Of a stretch of 14,312 bases of DNA, positions 1 to 10,261 are shown one piece after another. Below the pieces are notes generated by a model. That model had not been told where the DNA came from and made no database searches. It was given only the letters and a program-made list of their open reading frames with translations. The stretch is from Bordetella parapertussis (GTDB lineage Bacteria > Pseudomonadota > Gammaproteobacteria > Burkholderiales > Burkholderiaceae_D). The stretch spans positions 1-14,312 of the forward strand of contig CAMBJI010000017.1 in assembly GCA_945867725.1 (NCBI GenBank), read 5' to 3'. A program made the position numbers and the translations under genes. Numbering within the stretch: the first letter of the stretch is position 1; each line of letters begins with the position of its first letter.

Positions 1-428
1 GGAACCCTGCCGGCCAGCTCGGTGCGGATCTGCGTTACGGCGTCAAAGACGTATTGCAGACTGCTCAAATCCGGCGCACGCAGCGCACGTACGGCCTGCT
101 CATCTCTGAGCGGACGCGCGAAACGTGGTCCCTCACCTTCGGCAAACGAGAGTCCCAGACCCATCGCATCGGGCACGGTGAGAATGTCGGAAAACAGGAT
201 GGCCGCGTCAAGGGCATAGCGATCCAACGGTTGCAGGGTGACCTCGGTCGCATAGTCCGGGTTCGTGGCCAAGCCCATGAACGAACCCGCCTTACTGCGG
301 GTGGCACGGTATTCAGGCAAGTAGCGGCCTGCCTGACGCATCAGCCAGAGCGGCGTGTAGTCGGTTGGCTGGCGCATCAGGGCGCGCAGGAAAGTGTCGT
401 TCTTGAGTGGGGCGAAGCGGCTGGACAT
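1..428 (-). CDS. hemE: Uroporphyrinogen decarboxylase, N-terminal part (cut by window edge)
   Basis: This cytoplasmic enzyme of heme synthesis decarboxylates the four acetate side chains of uroporphyrinogen III to give coproporphyrinogen III. The first 142 residues are visible; the family is usually about 350 residues, so the rest lies beyond the left edge. The reading begins [17 protein letters not shown]. The family signature [10 protein letters not shown] is at residues 26-35, with the substrate-binding arginines R31 and R35, followed by YLPEYR. The segment [15 protein letters not shown] (about 76-90) contains D81, which matches the aspartate that coordinates the pyrrole nitrogens in known enzymes. 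The ATG at 426-428 is preceded by AAGGA about six bases upstream, which supports this start. The gene lies downstream of the atpC terminator and so should have its own promoter. I saw only a -10-like GATAAT without a convincing -35. The identification is secure. Confidence 0.96.
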   Translation of the reverse strand, partial: MSSRFAPLKNDTFLRALMRQPTDYTPLWLMRQAGRYLPEYRATRSKAGSFMGLATNPDYATEVTLQPLDRYALDAAILFSDILTVPDAMGLGLSFAEGEGPRFARPLRDEQAVRALRAPDLSSLQYVFDAVTQIRTELAGRV

Positions 429-580
429 CCGTATCCTTAAGGCAGTTCTTCGAAGGCAATATTATCGCCGAAAGTTTTTGATGCGCCTGATTTTTTCGAA
501 CAGTGGGCCGGCGCTGTGATTCAAACAATCGCGGATTGATGTTAATGGATCGCGACAATGTTTTGGCTGAGCAGAAAATG

Positions 581-604
581 AAAAAGGCAGCCGAAGCTGC
601 CTTT
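581..604 (-). terminator. Rho-independent terminator of the atp operon
   Basis: On the minus strand the RNA reads AAAGGCAGC, loop UUCG, then GCUGCCUUUUU. That is a perfect GGCAGC/GCUGCC stem closed by a stable C(UUCG)G tetraloop and followed directly by a run of five U. The hairpin starts about 18 bases after the atpC stop codon. This is a canonical intrinsic terminator and should separate the ATP synthase operon from hemE. The flanking A and U runs make the stem partly symmetric, so weak termination of plus-strand transcripts is also possible. Confidence 0.93.
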
Positions 605-622
605 CCAGTAATCTTTGAAAAC

Positions 623-1045
623 TCAGCGCTTCTGACGCAACTTGTGAATCGCCGCCAGCTGCGCAATTGCAATGGCCAATTCTGTCTGGGCGACAGCAAA
701 GTCAATATCGGTTTCCCGACTCGACATCGCTTCTTCTGCCATTTTTTTGACTTCGTTGGCCTTCGCTTCATCCAGATCGCGGCCGCGAATTGCTGTGTCA
801 GCCAATACGGTGACCGTGTTTGGCTGGACTTCGAGAATACCGCCGGCAACGAAAACAAACTCCTCATCTGCAGCGCCGACTAACTTGATGCGGACCGCAC
901 CGGGCTTGATACGGGTGATCAGCGGGGTGTGCTTGGGATAGATACCCAATTCACCTGCCTCGCCCGGCAGGACAACGAACTCTGCCTGTCCGGAGAAGAT
1001 TTGTTCTTCTGCGGAGACGACATCAACGTGAATGGTATTTGCCAT
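623..1045 (-). CDS. atpC: F1Fo ATP synthase epsilon subunit
   Basis: Epsilon is the 140-residue central-stalk subunit. It contacts gamma and the c-ring and can inhibit ATP hydrolysis through its C-terminal helices. An N-terminal beta-sandwich (about residues 1-85) contains the typical stretches [19 protein letters not shown] (24-42) and the GG of FVAGGILEV (65-73). A helical C-terminal part (about 88-140) ends [10 protein letters not shown]. Length matches the family. An upstream in-frame ATG at 1082-1084 would add 13 residues ([13 protein letters not shown]), but [14 protein letters not shown] at 1045 fits the family start and has an AAGG ribosome site about seven bases upstream, so I chose it. 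It is the last gene of the operon, with the terminator directly behind it. A strong hairpin lies in the gap from atpD. Confidence 0.97.
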   Translation of the reverse strand: MANTIHVDVVSAEEQIFSGQAEFVVLPGEAGELGIYPKHTPLITRIKPGAVRIKLVGAADEEFVFVAGGILEVQPNTVTVLADTAIRGRDLDEAKANEVKKMAEEAMSSRETDIDFAVAQTELAIAIAQLAAIHKLRQKR

Positions 1046-1089
1046 AGAAAGCCTTTTTTCGGTAAATCGAATCGCGAGTTGCAACAGGC

Positions 1090-1111
1090 GCTGCCCTGAT
1101 CACAGGGCAGC
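1090..1111 (-). other. Intercistronic hairpin between atpD and atpC
   Basis: This is a perfect 9-bp inverted repeat with arms GCTGCCCTG and CAGGGCAGC and a 4-base loop. It starts about eight bases past the atpD stop codon. In the minus-strand RNA it is not followed by a U run (the next bases are GCCUGUUGC), so it does not look like an intrinsic terminator for the operon. It is more likely an RNA stability or processing element, or a partial attenuator that sets the epsilon:beta ratio. That role is inferred. Confidence 0.7.
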
Positions 1112-1118
1112 TTTCCTG

Positions 1119-2552
<1,434 letters not shown>

Positions 2553-2567
2553 TCAAATTCGTAATTC

Positions 2568-3434
2568 TTAGACCGCGGCTGCACCAGCCACGATTTCGGA
2601 GAGTTCTTTGGTGATTGCTGCCTGACGCGTCTTGTTGTAGATCAGTTTCAGTTCGCCAATCACGTTGCCTGCGTTGTCGGTCGCCGCTTTCATCGCCACC
2701 ATGCGCGCCGCTTGTTCGGATGCCATGTTCTCAACAACCGCCTGGTACACAAGCGCCTCTGCATAGCGAAGCAAAAGTTCGTCGATGACGGATTTTGCAT
2801 CTGGCTCGTACAGGTAGTCCCATGAGTAGGAATTTACCGGCTCCATCCTGTCTGCCGTCAGCGGGAGAAGCTGATCGATGACGGGTTCCTGCTTCATGGT
2901 GTTGATGAAACGGGTGTAGCAGAGATACACCGCATCCAGCTTTTCATCGTCGTACGCATCCAGCATCACTTTGACAGGCCCGATCAATTGCTCGAGATGG
3001 GGCGTATCACCAAAGTTGATGCACTGAGCCACAACCGACGCGCCGATTCGGTTCATGAAGCCGTAGCCTTTGTTGCCAATCGCAACGATTTCGACTTTGT
3101 TACCCGCTGCACCCAACTCTTTCATCCGGTTTGTCACCTGACGCAAGACGTTGGTATTCATGCCGCCACACAGGCCCTTGTCTGTCGTTACCACGATGAA
3201 GCCGATTTTTTTGCTTTTCTCGTGCTTGACCAGAAACGGGTGCGTGTACTCGGGGTTGGCTTGCGCCAGATGGGCCGATACATTGCGAATCTTTTCGCTG
3301 TACGGGCGCGCAGAGCGCATGCGCTCCTGCGCCTTGCGCATCTTGGACGCAGCGACCATCTCCATCGCCTTGGTGATCTTCTTCGTATTTTCTACGCTCT
3401 TGATCTTCCCGCGTATCTCTTTACCTGCAGCCAT
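2568..3434 (-). CDS. atpG: F1Fo ATP synthase gamma subunit (rotor shaft)
   Basis: Gamma is the central rotor shaft that couples c-ring rotation to conformational change in the alpha3beta3 head. The 288 residues match the family. The N-terminal helix [20 protein letters not shown] with [15 protein letters not shown] (about 22-36) and the C-terminal helix ending in [13 protein letters not shown] form the conserved antiparallel coiled coil. Between them is a Rossmann-like domain with the stretch [13 protein letters not shown]. The ATG at 3434 has an AGGAG ribosome site at normal spacing. It follows atpA by 26 bases and precedes atpD by 48 bases. Confidence 0.98.
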   Translation of the reverse strand: MAAGKEIRGKIKSVENTKKITKAMEMVAASKMRKAQERMRSARPYSEKIRNVSAHLAQANPEYTHPFLVKHEKSKKIGFIVVTTDKGLCGGMNTNVLRQVTNRMKELGAAGNKVEIVAIGNKGYGFMNRIGASVVAQCINFGDTPHLEQLIGPVKVMLDAYDDEKLDAVYLCYTRFINTMKQEPVIDQLLPLTADRMEPVNSYSWDYLYEPDAKSVIDELLLRYAEALVYQAVVENMASEQAARMVAMKAATDNAGNVIGELKLIYNKTRQAAITKELSEIVAGAAAV

Positions 3435-3460
3435 TCAATGCTCCTGTGACTGGGTTGAGA

Positions 3461-4996
3461 TCAGACTGTTTTCTTGAAGTTTTCGATTGCACCCGCGAGC
3501 ACAACCTCATCTTCTTTCGAAAGCTGCTTGCTGTCTTCGATACGCTTGAGCAGATCCGAATTGCTGGACTGAAGGAACTTGTGCAGATCATGCTCGAAGC
3601 CCAGCACATCCTTCACCTCGATATCATCCAAATAACCCTTGTTCACAGCGAAAAGACTGACGGCCATAAGTGACACGGACAGCGGGGAGTACTGCGGCTG
3701 TTTGAGAAGCTCCGTGACTCGGGCACCGCGATCGAGCTGCTTACGGGTCGCCTCATCAAGATCCGATGCGAACTGTGCAAAAGCGGCCAGTTCACGGTAC
3801 TGCGCGAGGTCGGTACGAATACCACCAGAGAGCGATTTGATGACCTTGGTCTGCGCAGCACCACCGACACGCGACACCGAAATACCGGCGTTAATCGCAG
3901 GGCGAATACCGGCATTGAACAGTGACGTCTCAAGGAAGATCTGGCCGTCCGTAATCGAAATCACGTTCGTCGGAACGAACGCGGACACGTCGCCGGCTTG
4001 CGTTTCAATAATTGGCAGTGCTGTCAGCGAGCCAGTCTTGCCCTTGACCTCGCCCTTAGTGAATGCTTCGACATAATCGGGGTTCACGCGCGCCGCACGT
4101 TCGAGCAAACGGGAGTGGAGATAAAACACGTCGCCAGGGAAGGCTTCACGGCCCGGTGGGCGACGCAGCAACAGGGAGACCTGACGATAGGCAACCGCTT
4201 GCTTGGACAGATCGTCATAAATGATCAGCGCGTCCTGGCCACGATCGCGGAAGTATTCACCCATCGCGCAGCCTGAGTACGCGGAAACGTACTGCATTGC
4301 TGCCGACTCGGAAGCAGATGCGGCGACAATGATCGTGTATTCCAGTGCGCCGTGCTCATCGAGTGCGCGCACAACGTTCTTGATCGACGAAGCTTTTTGG
4401 CCGATAGCAACGTAGATACAGGTAACGCCCTGGCCTTTTTGATTGATGATGGTGTCGATCGCCACCGCAGTTTTACCTGTCTGACGATCGCCAATGATCA
4501 GCTCTCGCTGGCCGCGGCCAATGGGCACCATCGCATCAATGGATTTCAGTCCTGTTTGCAACGGTTGCGATACTGACTGACGCGCAATAACGCCAGGGGC
4601 GATCTTTTCAATCGGGGCGCTCAGCTTGGCATTGATAGGGCCTTTGCCATCAATCGGCTGACCGAGTGCATTCACGACACGACCGCGCAGCTCAGGACCG
4701 ATGGGCACTTCCAAAATCCGGCCTGTGCACTTGACGATATCGCCTTCGGAGATATGTTCGTAAGCACCGAGAATAACGGCGCCGACAGAATCCCGCTCAA
4801 GGTTGAGCGCAAGACCGAAGGTATTACCAGGGAATTCCAGCATCTCGCCTTGCATTGCATCGGAGAGGCCATGAATACGGCAGATACCATCAGTGACCGA
4901 AATCACGGTGCCCTGGTTGCGAACCTCGGCACCCGCGCCGAGTCCCTGGATCCGGCTCTTGATCAGCTCGCTGATTTCAGACGGGTTGAGTTGCAT
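3461..4996 (-). CDS. atpA: F1Fo ATP synthase alpha subunit
   Basis: Alpha forms the alpha3beta3 hexamer of F1 and carries non-catalytic nucleotide sites. The 511 residues are close to the usual 513. The N-terminal segment [16 protein letters not shown] should contact delta. Walker A is GDRQTGKT at 169-176, and the Walker B region is ALIIYDD at 256-262. The family signature [13 protein letters not shown] at 366-378 includes R376, the arginine that reaches into the neighbouring catalytic beta site. The ATG at 4996 follows an AGGAG ribosome site. An imperfect hairpin sits upstream in the 66-base gap from atpH. Confidence 0.99.
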   Translation of the reverse strand: MQLNPSEISELIKSRIQGLGAGAEVRNQGTVISVTDGICRIHGLSDAMQGEMLEFPGNTFGLALNLERDSVGAVILGAYEHISEGDIVKCTGRILEVPIGPELRGRVVNALGQPIDGKGPINAKLSAPIEKIAPGVIARQSVSQPLQTGLKSIDAMVPIGRGQRELIIGDRQTGKTAVAIDTIINQKGQGVTCIYVAIGQKASSIKNVVRALDEHGALEYTIIVAASASESAAMQYVSAYSGCAMGEYFRDRGQDALIIYDDLSKQAVAYRQVSLLLRRPPGREAFPGDVFYLHSRLLERAARVNPDYVEAFTKGEVKGKTGSLTALPIIETQAGDVSAFVPTNVISITDGQIFLETSLFNAGIRPAINAGISVSRVGGAAQTKVIKSLSGGIRTDLAQYRELAAFAQFASDLDEATRKQLDRGARVTELLKQPQYSPLSVSLMAVSLFAVNKGYLDDIEVKDVLGFEHDLHKFLQSSNSDLLKRIEDSKQLSKEDEVVLAGAIENFKKTV

Positions 4997-5014
4997 GTTA
5001 GCTCCTGATAGGTT

Positions 5015-5038
5015 GAGACCGGCATCTCGGCCCGTCTC
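5015..5038 (-). other. Imperfect hairpin between atpH and atpA
   Basis: The arms are GAGAC and GTCTC, then a mismatch, then GGC and GCC, enclosing a 6-base loop (ATCTCG on the plus strand). The element lies between the atpH stop and the atpA ribosome site, leaving AGGAG single-stranded. No U run follows, so it is not a terminator. It may mark an RNA processing or stability boundary at a point where subunit stoichiometry changes from delta 1 to alpha 3. That role is inferred. Confidence 0.45.
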
Positions 5039-5064
5039 GCAAAGTCAAAATTTTTTCCGGGCGC

Positions 5065-5598
5065 TTAAGCCGCCAGTACCGTCTGCATGTGCGCCAATCG
5101 CGCGCTCACAGAAGAATCCAGCACCTCGTCGCCAACCGTAACGCGTACGCCACCAATCAATGCGGCATCGACGCTAACGCTTGCGACGAGCTTGCGACCA
5201 AACTTCTTTTCCAGCACCGCGACCAGATCACGCACTTGCTCATCGGCCATCGGGAAAGCGCTGATGATTTGTGCGTCGGCCGTGCTTTCGAAAGCATTCT
5301 TAAGCTCATGAAATTGCTGCTCGATTTCGGGCAGCAATGAAAGTCGCCCATTTTCGATCAGCATACTGAGTAGGTTTTTTGCCTCAGCATCCATGGACAC
5401 TTTGAGTGAGGCCAAAAAAATATCGGTCAGCTGCGCGCGATCAAAACGCGGATTGCCAGCAATCTCGCGGAATGCCGGCACAGAGGCTACTTGCGCCATT
5501 TCCGACAGAATCTCTGCCCAAGCGTTCAGCTTTGCCGGCTGTGCGGCGCGGAATACCGCTTCAGCGTAAGGGCGCGCAATCGTTGCGAGTTCAGCCAT
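5065..5598 (-). CDS. atpH: F1Fo ATP synthase delta subunit (peripheral stalk)
   Basis: Delta sits on top of F1 and links it to the b-subunit dimer as part of the stator. The 177 residues match the family. The helical N-terminal domain begins MAELATIARPYAEAVF, which is typical. The C-terminal family motif runs from VDAALIGGVRVTVGDEVL (143-160) into DSSVSARLAHM. The start codon at 5598 lies two bases after the atpF stop, so the two stator genes are probably translationally coupled. The assignment is secure because of sequence and position. Confidence 0.97.
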   Translation of the reverse strand: MAELATIARPYAEAVFRAAQPAKLNAWAEILSEMAQVASVPAFREIAGNPRFDRAQLTDIFLASLKVSMDAEAKNLLSMLIENGRLSLLPEIEQQFHELKNAFESTADAQIISAFPMADEQVRDLVAVLEKKFGRKLVASVSVDAALIGGVRVTVGDEVLDSSVSARLAHMQTVLAA

Positions 5599-5600
5599 GG

Positions 5601-6071
5601 TTAGAGTTCTGCCTTGAGTTGGTTCAGCAGGTCGGCATGGGCTTTGGCATCGATCTCGCGCTTGAGAATCTGCTCCGCGCCTTTGACGGCGAGCGCGGCG
5701 ACATCATTGCGCAAGATATCGCGCAGACGAATCGCTTCAGCAGCCGCCTCATGGCGCGCAGCTTCGACGATTCCAACCGCTTCTTCGGCTGCGTGCTTCT
5801 TTGCTTCTTCGATAATTTCAGCCGCGCGACGCTCGGAATCGACGATACGTTTCTGCGTCTCTTCATGCGCTTGTGCCAGCTCGACCTGCACTCGCTTCTC
5901 GGCCACGGCCAGCTCGTACTTGCCGCGGTCGGCTGCAGCGAGACCATCCGAGATTTTCTTTGCGCGCTCGTCCAGCACTTTCATCAGCGGCGGCCACACG
6001 AATTTCATCGTGAAGAGCGCCAGGATGAAAAAGACGACGAACTGCGCAAACAAGGTTGCGTTCAAGTTCAC
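5601..6071 (-). CDS. atpF: F1Fo ATP synthase b subunit (GTG start)
   Basis: Subunit b is the membrane-anchored stator arm, a dimer reaching from Fo to delta. The 156 residues match the family. One N-terminal membrane helix (about residues 5-25, [20 protein letters not shown]) leads into [19 protein letters not shown] and then a long charged helix rich in A, E, K and R, fitting the right-handed coiled coil. The start codon is GTG at 6069-6071, followed by AACTTGAACGCAACC. A GAAGGA ribosome site lies about seven to eight bases upstream, and no ATG in a family-compatible place competes with it. It is coupled to atpH by a 2-base gap. Confidence 0.97.
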   Translation of the reverse strand: MNLNATLFAQFVVFFILALFTMKFVWPPLMKVLDERAKKISDGLAAADRGKYELAVAEKRVQVELAQAHEETQKRIVDSERRAAEIIEEAKKHAAEEAVGIVEAARHEAAAEAIRLRDILRNDVAALAVKGAEQILKREIDAKAHADLLNQLKAEL

Positions 6072-6098
6072 GGTATTTTCCTTCTCAAATTAACGATC

Positions 6099-6116
6099 GC
6101 CGGGGCAATCCCCGGC
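6099..6116 (-). other. GC-rich hairpin between atpE and atpF
   Basis: This is a perfect 7-bp stem (GCCGGGG with CCCCGGC) and a 4-base loop. It begins about 18 bases after the atpE stop and ends before the atpF ribosome site. No U tract follows it, so full termination is unlikely. A stem here could protect the atpE message from 3' exonucleases and help give many c subunits per two b subunits. The structure is seen; the role is inferred. Confidence 0.6.
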
Positions 6117-6134
6117 AGGATGAGAATGATGGAA

Positions 6135-6414
<280 letters not shown>

Positions 6415-6434
6415 CCCGGATACTTCAAAACTGG

Positions 6435-7274
<840 letters not shown>

Positions 7275-7613
7275 TCAGTGCCTAAACAATAAGATGATGT
7301 AACTTTTCAGCGCGACGATGAAAGCGGCGATAAGCGCCAGCCAATTCAAGTCGCGGTACCACAAGGCGACTGCCGCAAGCAGTGCGACTGTCATTGCAAT
7401 CTTGACGAACTCCCCGATGAAAAAAGTCACCGCACTGAGAGTTCCCGGCTTCAACGCGCCGATATGCAAACGCAGCGCGAACAAGCCATTCGGTAATACG
7501 CAACACAGACCACCAAGCAGGGCCGAAATTAAAGCATGCTGGCCAGCAATCAGGCCAGCCAGCGCTGCTGCAGCCAGCGACGTTGCCAACTGAGTCAGAA
7601 GCAGTCGATGCAT
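7275..7613 (-). CDS. atpI: ATP synthase accessory protein I
   Basis: This is a 112-residue membrane protein with about four hydrophobic helices (residues 8-22, 26-44, 58-84, 88-108). AtpI proteins head many bacterial atp operons and assist c-ring assembly or ion supply, but they are not part of the finished enzyme. Sequence conservation in this family is low, so the call rests on the membrane topology, the stretch GLCCVLPNGLFALRL and the position as first gene before atpB. No good Shine-Dalgarno sequence precedes the ATG at 7613. An out-of-frame ATG eight bases upstream opens an eight-codon frame overlapping the start, and a small GAGCC/GGCTC stem lies at 7629-7642. All of this suggests weak translation. 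Confidence 0.9.
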   Translation of the reverse strand: MHRLLLTQLATSLAAAALAGLIAGQHALISALLGGLCCVLPNGLFALRLHIGALKPGTLSAVTFFIGEFVKIAMTVALLAAVALWYRDLNWLALIAAFIVALKSYIILLFRH

Positions 7614-7709
7614 GGAAACATTTCGGTCGAGCCGAGTGGCTCAGGCGGGCTAGGGAGAAAGAAATTCACCCTGCACCGTGGCGTCGTACGCATACCGCAA
7701 AACCCGGCA

Positions 7710-7739
7710 AGTATAAGTGGATTCAACAACTTGCGTCAA
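7710..7739 (-). promoter_or_regulatory. Probable sigma70 promoter of the atp operon
   Basis: On the minus strand -35 TTGACG (7734-7739) and -10 TATACT (7710-7715) are separated by 18 bp. Each hexamer matches the consensus at five of six positions. Transcription should begin near 7703, giving a leader of about 90 bases before atpI. The bases just after the -10 (TGCCGGG) are GC-rich, a type of discriminator linked to growth-rate control; that last point is inference. The site lies in the 185-base gap between parB and atpI, which holds no convincing terminator or gene. Confidence 0.75.
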
Positions 7740-7798
7740 TTGCTTACTCAAGAGAAAACCTGTCGGAAGGCTCCATCTTGGATGTTGCGTAAACAGCA

Positions 7799-8692
7799 TC
7801 ATTCCTGGCGGGTTCGCAGCTGGGCTATGACACCGTCGAGCTGGTCCAGTCCGGCAAAAGCGATAATTAGCTCGCCCTTGTTCTTTGCCCCGACCTTGAT
7901 CGTCACTGAAGTTGCCAGAGCATCGGAAAGCTCTTCCTCTAGCCTTGTGATGTCGCGTGACTTGTCCTTGGCAACTGGTCTGGCGCCATCTTGACCGGTA
8001 GTGGTGCGTACGACCAGTTTTTCGGCCTCTCGAACCGATAATCCTTTGGCAATAATTTGCGTGCCCAACGTTATCTGCGTCGCAGAGTCAACCGCCAGCA
8101 GCGCACGCGCATGGCCCATGTCCAAATCGCCCGCCATCAACATGGCCTGCACTGGCTTGGCAAGATTCAGCAAGCGCAACAAATTCGACACCGCGCTGCG
8201 TGAACGACCAACCGACGCGGCGGCCTGCTCGTGCGTAAAACTGAATTCCTCGATCAGCCGCTGTATACCCTGCGCTTCTTCGAGTGGATTGAGATCCTCG
8301 CGCTGCATGTTTTCAATTAACGCCATCGCCGCGGCGGCCTTGTCGTCCACCTCACGCACCAGTACCGGCACCTCTTTCAAGCCGGCGAGTTGCGCCGCAC
8401 GAAATCTTCGCTCACCGGCGATGATTTCATGGGTTGCACCATTCTTGCCATCGCTAATTGGACGAACCAGCAAGGCTTGCAATAGGCCCTGCGCACGAAT
8501 GGAGTCGGCGAGTTCATTGAGCGCCGTTTCATCCATGTAGGTGCGGGGCTGATATTTGCCCGGCTGCAGCACGGCTACAGGCAAGCTGAGTGATGCTTCG
8601 GTGACGACCGTTGACTCACTAGTGAAATCGGACGAGCCGCCCAGCAAAGCTTCGAGTCCGCGACCCAAGCCTTTTGGTTTTTTATTGATCAT
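7799..8692 (-). CDS. parB: Chromosome-partitioning protein ParB (parS-binding CTPase)
   Basis: ParB binds parS, loads as a CTP-dependent sliding clamp and with ParA segregates the origin region. The 297 residues show the usual order. A basic tail KKPKGLGRGLEALLG (4-18) is the ParA-contact region. The CTP-binding N domain contains YQPR (47-50), GERR (93-96) and ENMQR (127-131). A helix-turn-helix follows (FTHEQAAASVGRSRSAVSNLLRL, about 152-174), then GHAR at 193-196. A linker leads to a dimerising C-terminus (about 245-297). It is the last gene of the mnmG-rsmG-parA-parB group, 36 bases after parA, with only a weak purine-rich ribosome site. Its likely targets are the two parS sites upstream of mnmG. 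Confidence 0.97.
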   Translation of the reverse strand: MINKKPKGLGRGLEALLGGSSDFTSESTVVTEASLSLPVAVLQPGKYQPRTYMDETALNELADSIRAQGLLQALLVRPISDGKNGATHEIIAGERRFRAAQLAGLKEVPVLVREVDDKAAAAMALIENMQREDLNPLEEAQGIQRLIEEFSFTHEQAAASVGRSRSAVSNLLRLLNLAKPVQAMLMAGDLDMGHARALLAVDSATQITLGTQIIAKGLSVREAEKLVVRTTTGQDGARPVAKDKSRDITRLEEELSDALATSVTIKVGAKNKGELIIAFAGLDQLDGVIAQLRTRQE

Positions 8693-8728
8693 GACGTTTG
8701 CTTTCTTTGTCTGTGAGTCGGCTGCCCA

Positions 8729-9499
8729 TTAGAGCGCCGCGATGCGATCCATCAGTTCTTTTCCAAACGCGGTATAGGCTACGGCGCCCTTGGCTGCCGA
8801 GTCAAAAATGACGCCGGGTATGCCATACGAAGGTGCTTCCGCCAGTCGTACGTTGCGTGGGATGATGGTCTTGAAAACTTTATCGCCGAAATGTTTTTCC
8901 AGCTCCGAGGAGACCTGTTGCGAGAGCATCATGCGAGGGTCAAACATCACGCGCAGCAGCCCGATTACTTTCAAGTCAGGATTCATTTTCGCGTGCACGA
9001 TTTTGATCGTGTTCACCAAATCAGAAAGTCCTTCCAGCGCGTAGTACTCACACTGCATGGGGATGATCACACCATGTGCTGCGCACAAACCATTCAGCGT
9101 CAACATCGAGAGCGCGGGCGGGCAATCAATCAGCACAAAATCGTACTGATCCAAAACGCTGGCCAGCGCCTGCTTGAGTCGCAGCTCGCGCTGATCGAGC
9201 TCCACCATTTCCACTTCGGCGCCCGCCAAATCGCGGTTGGACGGCAGCACATCATAATGGCCAGTCTCGGAGGTATGGATCGCCGATTGCAAATCGCCCA
9301 TACCGAGCAGGACCTGGTACACCGAAACTTCCAAACCAGATTTGTTAACGCCCGAACCCATCGTGGCATTGCCTTGCGGGTCTAGATCCACCAGCAGCAC
9401 GCGCTGCTTGAGCTTGGCCAGGCCAGCTGCGAGGTTGACCGCCGTGGTTGTCTTGCCCACGCCCCCTTTTTGATTGGCGATACAAAAAATCTTTGCCAT
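8729..9499 (-). CDS. parA: Chromosome-partitioning ATPase ParA (Soj type)
   Basis: ParA is a nucleoid-associated ATPase that dimerises on ATP and moves ParB-parS complexes. The 256 residues lack the extra N-terminal DNA-binding domain of plasmid type Ia ParA, which fits a chromosomal Soj-like protein. The deviant Walker A KGGVGKTT is at 11-18, including signature lysine K11. Walker A' VLLVDLDPQGNAT (34-46) carries D40, and Walker B FVLIDCPP (121-128) carries D125. The start MAKIFCIANQKGG is the family norm. The upstream ribosome site is weak (AAAGATAA). A 10-bp palindrome, TGACCGGTCA, lies in the 90-base gap behind rsmG. Confidence 0.97.
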   Translation of the reverse strand: MAKIFCIANQKGGVGKTTTAVNLAAGLAKLKQRVLLVDLDPQGNATMGSGVNKSGLEVSVYQVLLGMGDLQSAIHTSETGHYDVLPSNRDLAGAEVEMVELDQRELRLKQALASVLDQYDFVLIDCPPALSMLTLNGLCAAHGVIIPMQCEYYALEGLSDLVNTIKIVHAKMNPDLKVIGLLRVMFDPRMMLSQQVSSELEKHFGDKVFKTIIPRNVRLAEAPSYGIPGVIFDSAAKGAVAYTAFGKELMDRIAAL

Positions 9500-9526
9500 G
9501 TATGTCGTTATCTTTAGTTGGTTTAT

Positions 9527-9536
9527 TGACCGGTCA
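9527..9536. other. 10-bp palindrome upstream of parA
   Basis: TGACCGGTCA is a perfect palindrome about 28 bases upstream of the parA start, in the rsmG-parA gap. It could be an operator half or a restriction-type chance palindrome. No clear promoter hexamers frame it, so a regulatory role is unproven. Confidence 0.25.
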
Positions 9537-9589
9537 CAGTGAGCGCTTTGTATGCTCTTACTGATTAATTCGGTGTTTCGTTTGCCATC

Positions 9590-10261
9590 TCAATCGCTAC
9601 CCATACTGGTTCTGGTGATATGAACCAGATGTCGCTGCGCATTCAGCCCCGGTACCTTCACAGCTGTTCTACGGGTGATTTGCCACTGCTCAGGCAAACG
9701 TTCAAGTTCTTCCAAAGCCGCCTGTCCTTTCAATGCAATCAATTCACCGCCCTTGGCGAGCAAGTGCCCCGACCAGAGCACGAAATCGGACAGCTCCGCA
9801 AAAGCACGTGAAGTGATCACGTCGCATTTTTCTTCCAACTCAAGCTGCTCAACTCGCCCTGTGTGGACGGTCACATTGCGCAATCCCAATTCGGCTTTCA
9901 CCTGCGTTAGAAACGCCGTCTTTTTGTGCACGGTATCAATCAAATGCACATGCATCGCCGGCGCATTCTGCTGCGCCCATATCGCGATCACCACACCCGG
10001 CAAACCTCCGCCAGAGCCGACATCCAGCAAGCGCTGCGCTTTCGCAAACGCCGGTACAGTCGCCATGCAATCGAGCAAATGCTGCGTCAGCATTTGCGAA
10101 GGATCACGCACCGCCGTCAGGTTGTAGACCGCGTTCCACTTATGCAGCAACGCCAAATAATCCAGCAGTCGTTCTAGCACCTCCGAGCTGAAACTGAGGG
10201 GCAACTGCGATGCGGCTTCGCTCAACGCCGTATGCAGCCTCTGTCGCTCTTCAGACTGCAT
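9590..10261 (-). CDS. rsmG: 16S rRNA (guanine-527-N7)-methyltransferase
   Basis: RsmG (old name GidB) uses S-adenosylmethionine to methylate N7 of G527 in 16S rRNA, near the decoding centre; loss gives low-level streptomycin resistance in several bacteria. The 223 residues are slightly longer than the E. coli protein. The methyl-donor site is LLDVGSGGGLPGVV (78-91). The preceding segment WNAVYNLTAVRDPSQMLTQH (42-61) and the later DTVHKKTAFL and ITSRAFAEL are conserved in the family. The ATG at 10261 follows the mnmG stop codon directly (TGAATG), so translation is probably coupled. mnmG-rsmG is a classic conserved pair. Confidence 0.97.
   Translation of the reverse strand: MQSEERQRLHTALSEAASQLPLSFSSEVLERLLDYLALLHKWNAVYNLTAVRDPSQMLTQHLLDCMATVPAFAKAQRLLDVGSGGGLPGVVIAIWAQQNAPAMHVHLIDTVHKKTAFLTQVKAELGLRNVTVHTGRVEQLELEEKCDVITSRAFAELSDFVLWSGHLLAKGGELIALKGQAALEELERLPEQWQITRRTAVKVPGLNAQRHLVHITRTSMGSD

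Noticed and set aside
461..466. -10-like GATAAT upstream of hemE
   Set aside because: No acceptable -35 at 16-18 bp spacing; hemE should have a promoter in 429-580, but I cannot place it with confidence.
313..867. Minus-strand open frame of 184 codons between hemE and atpC
   Set aside because: It overlaps both genes and the terminator in another frame, has no family features and would disrupt the transcript boundary.
7583..7792. Plus-strand open frame of 69 codons across the atpI start and the atp promoter gap
   Set aside because: It overlaps atpI and the opposite-strand promoter, has no recognisable domain and no promoter or convincing ribosome site.
7750..7798. Possible weak terminator after parB (short stems followed by TTTT)
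   Set aside because: The best stems are only three to four bp with poor GC content; not enough to call a terminator.
9801..9815. CACGTG core resembling parS inside rsmG
   Set aside because: Only the central CACGTGAA part matches; the flanks do not fit parS, and it lies in coding sequence.
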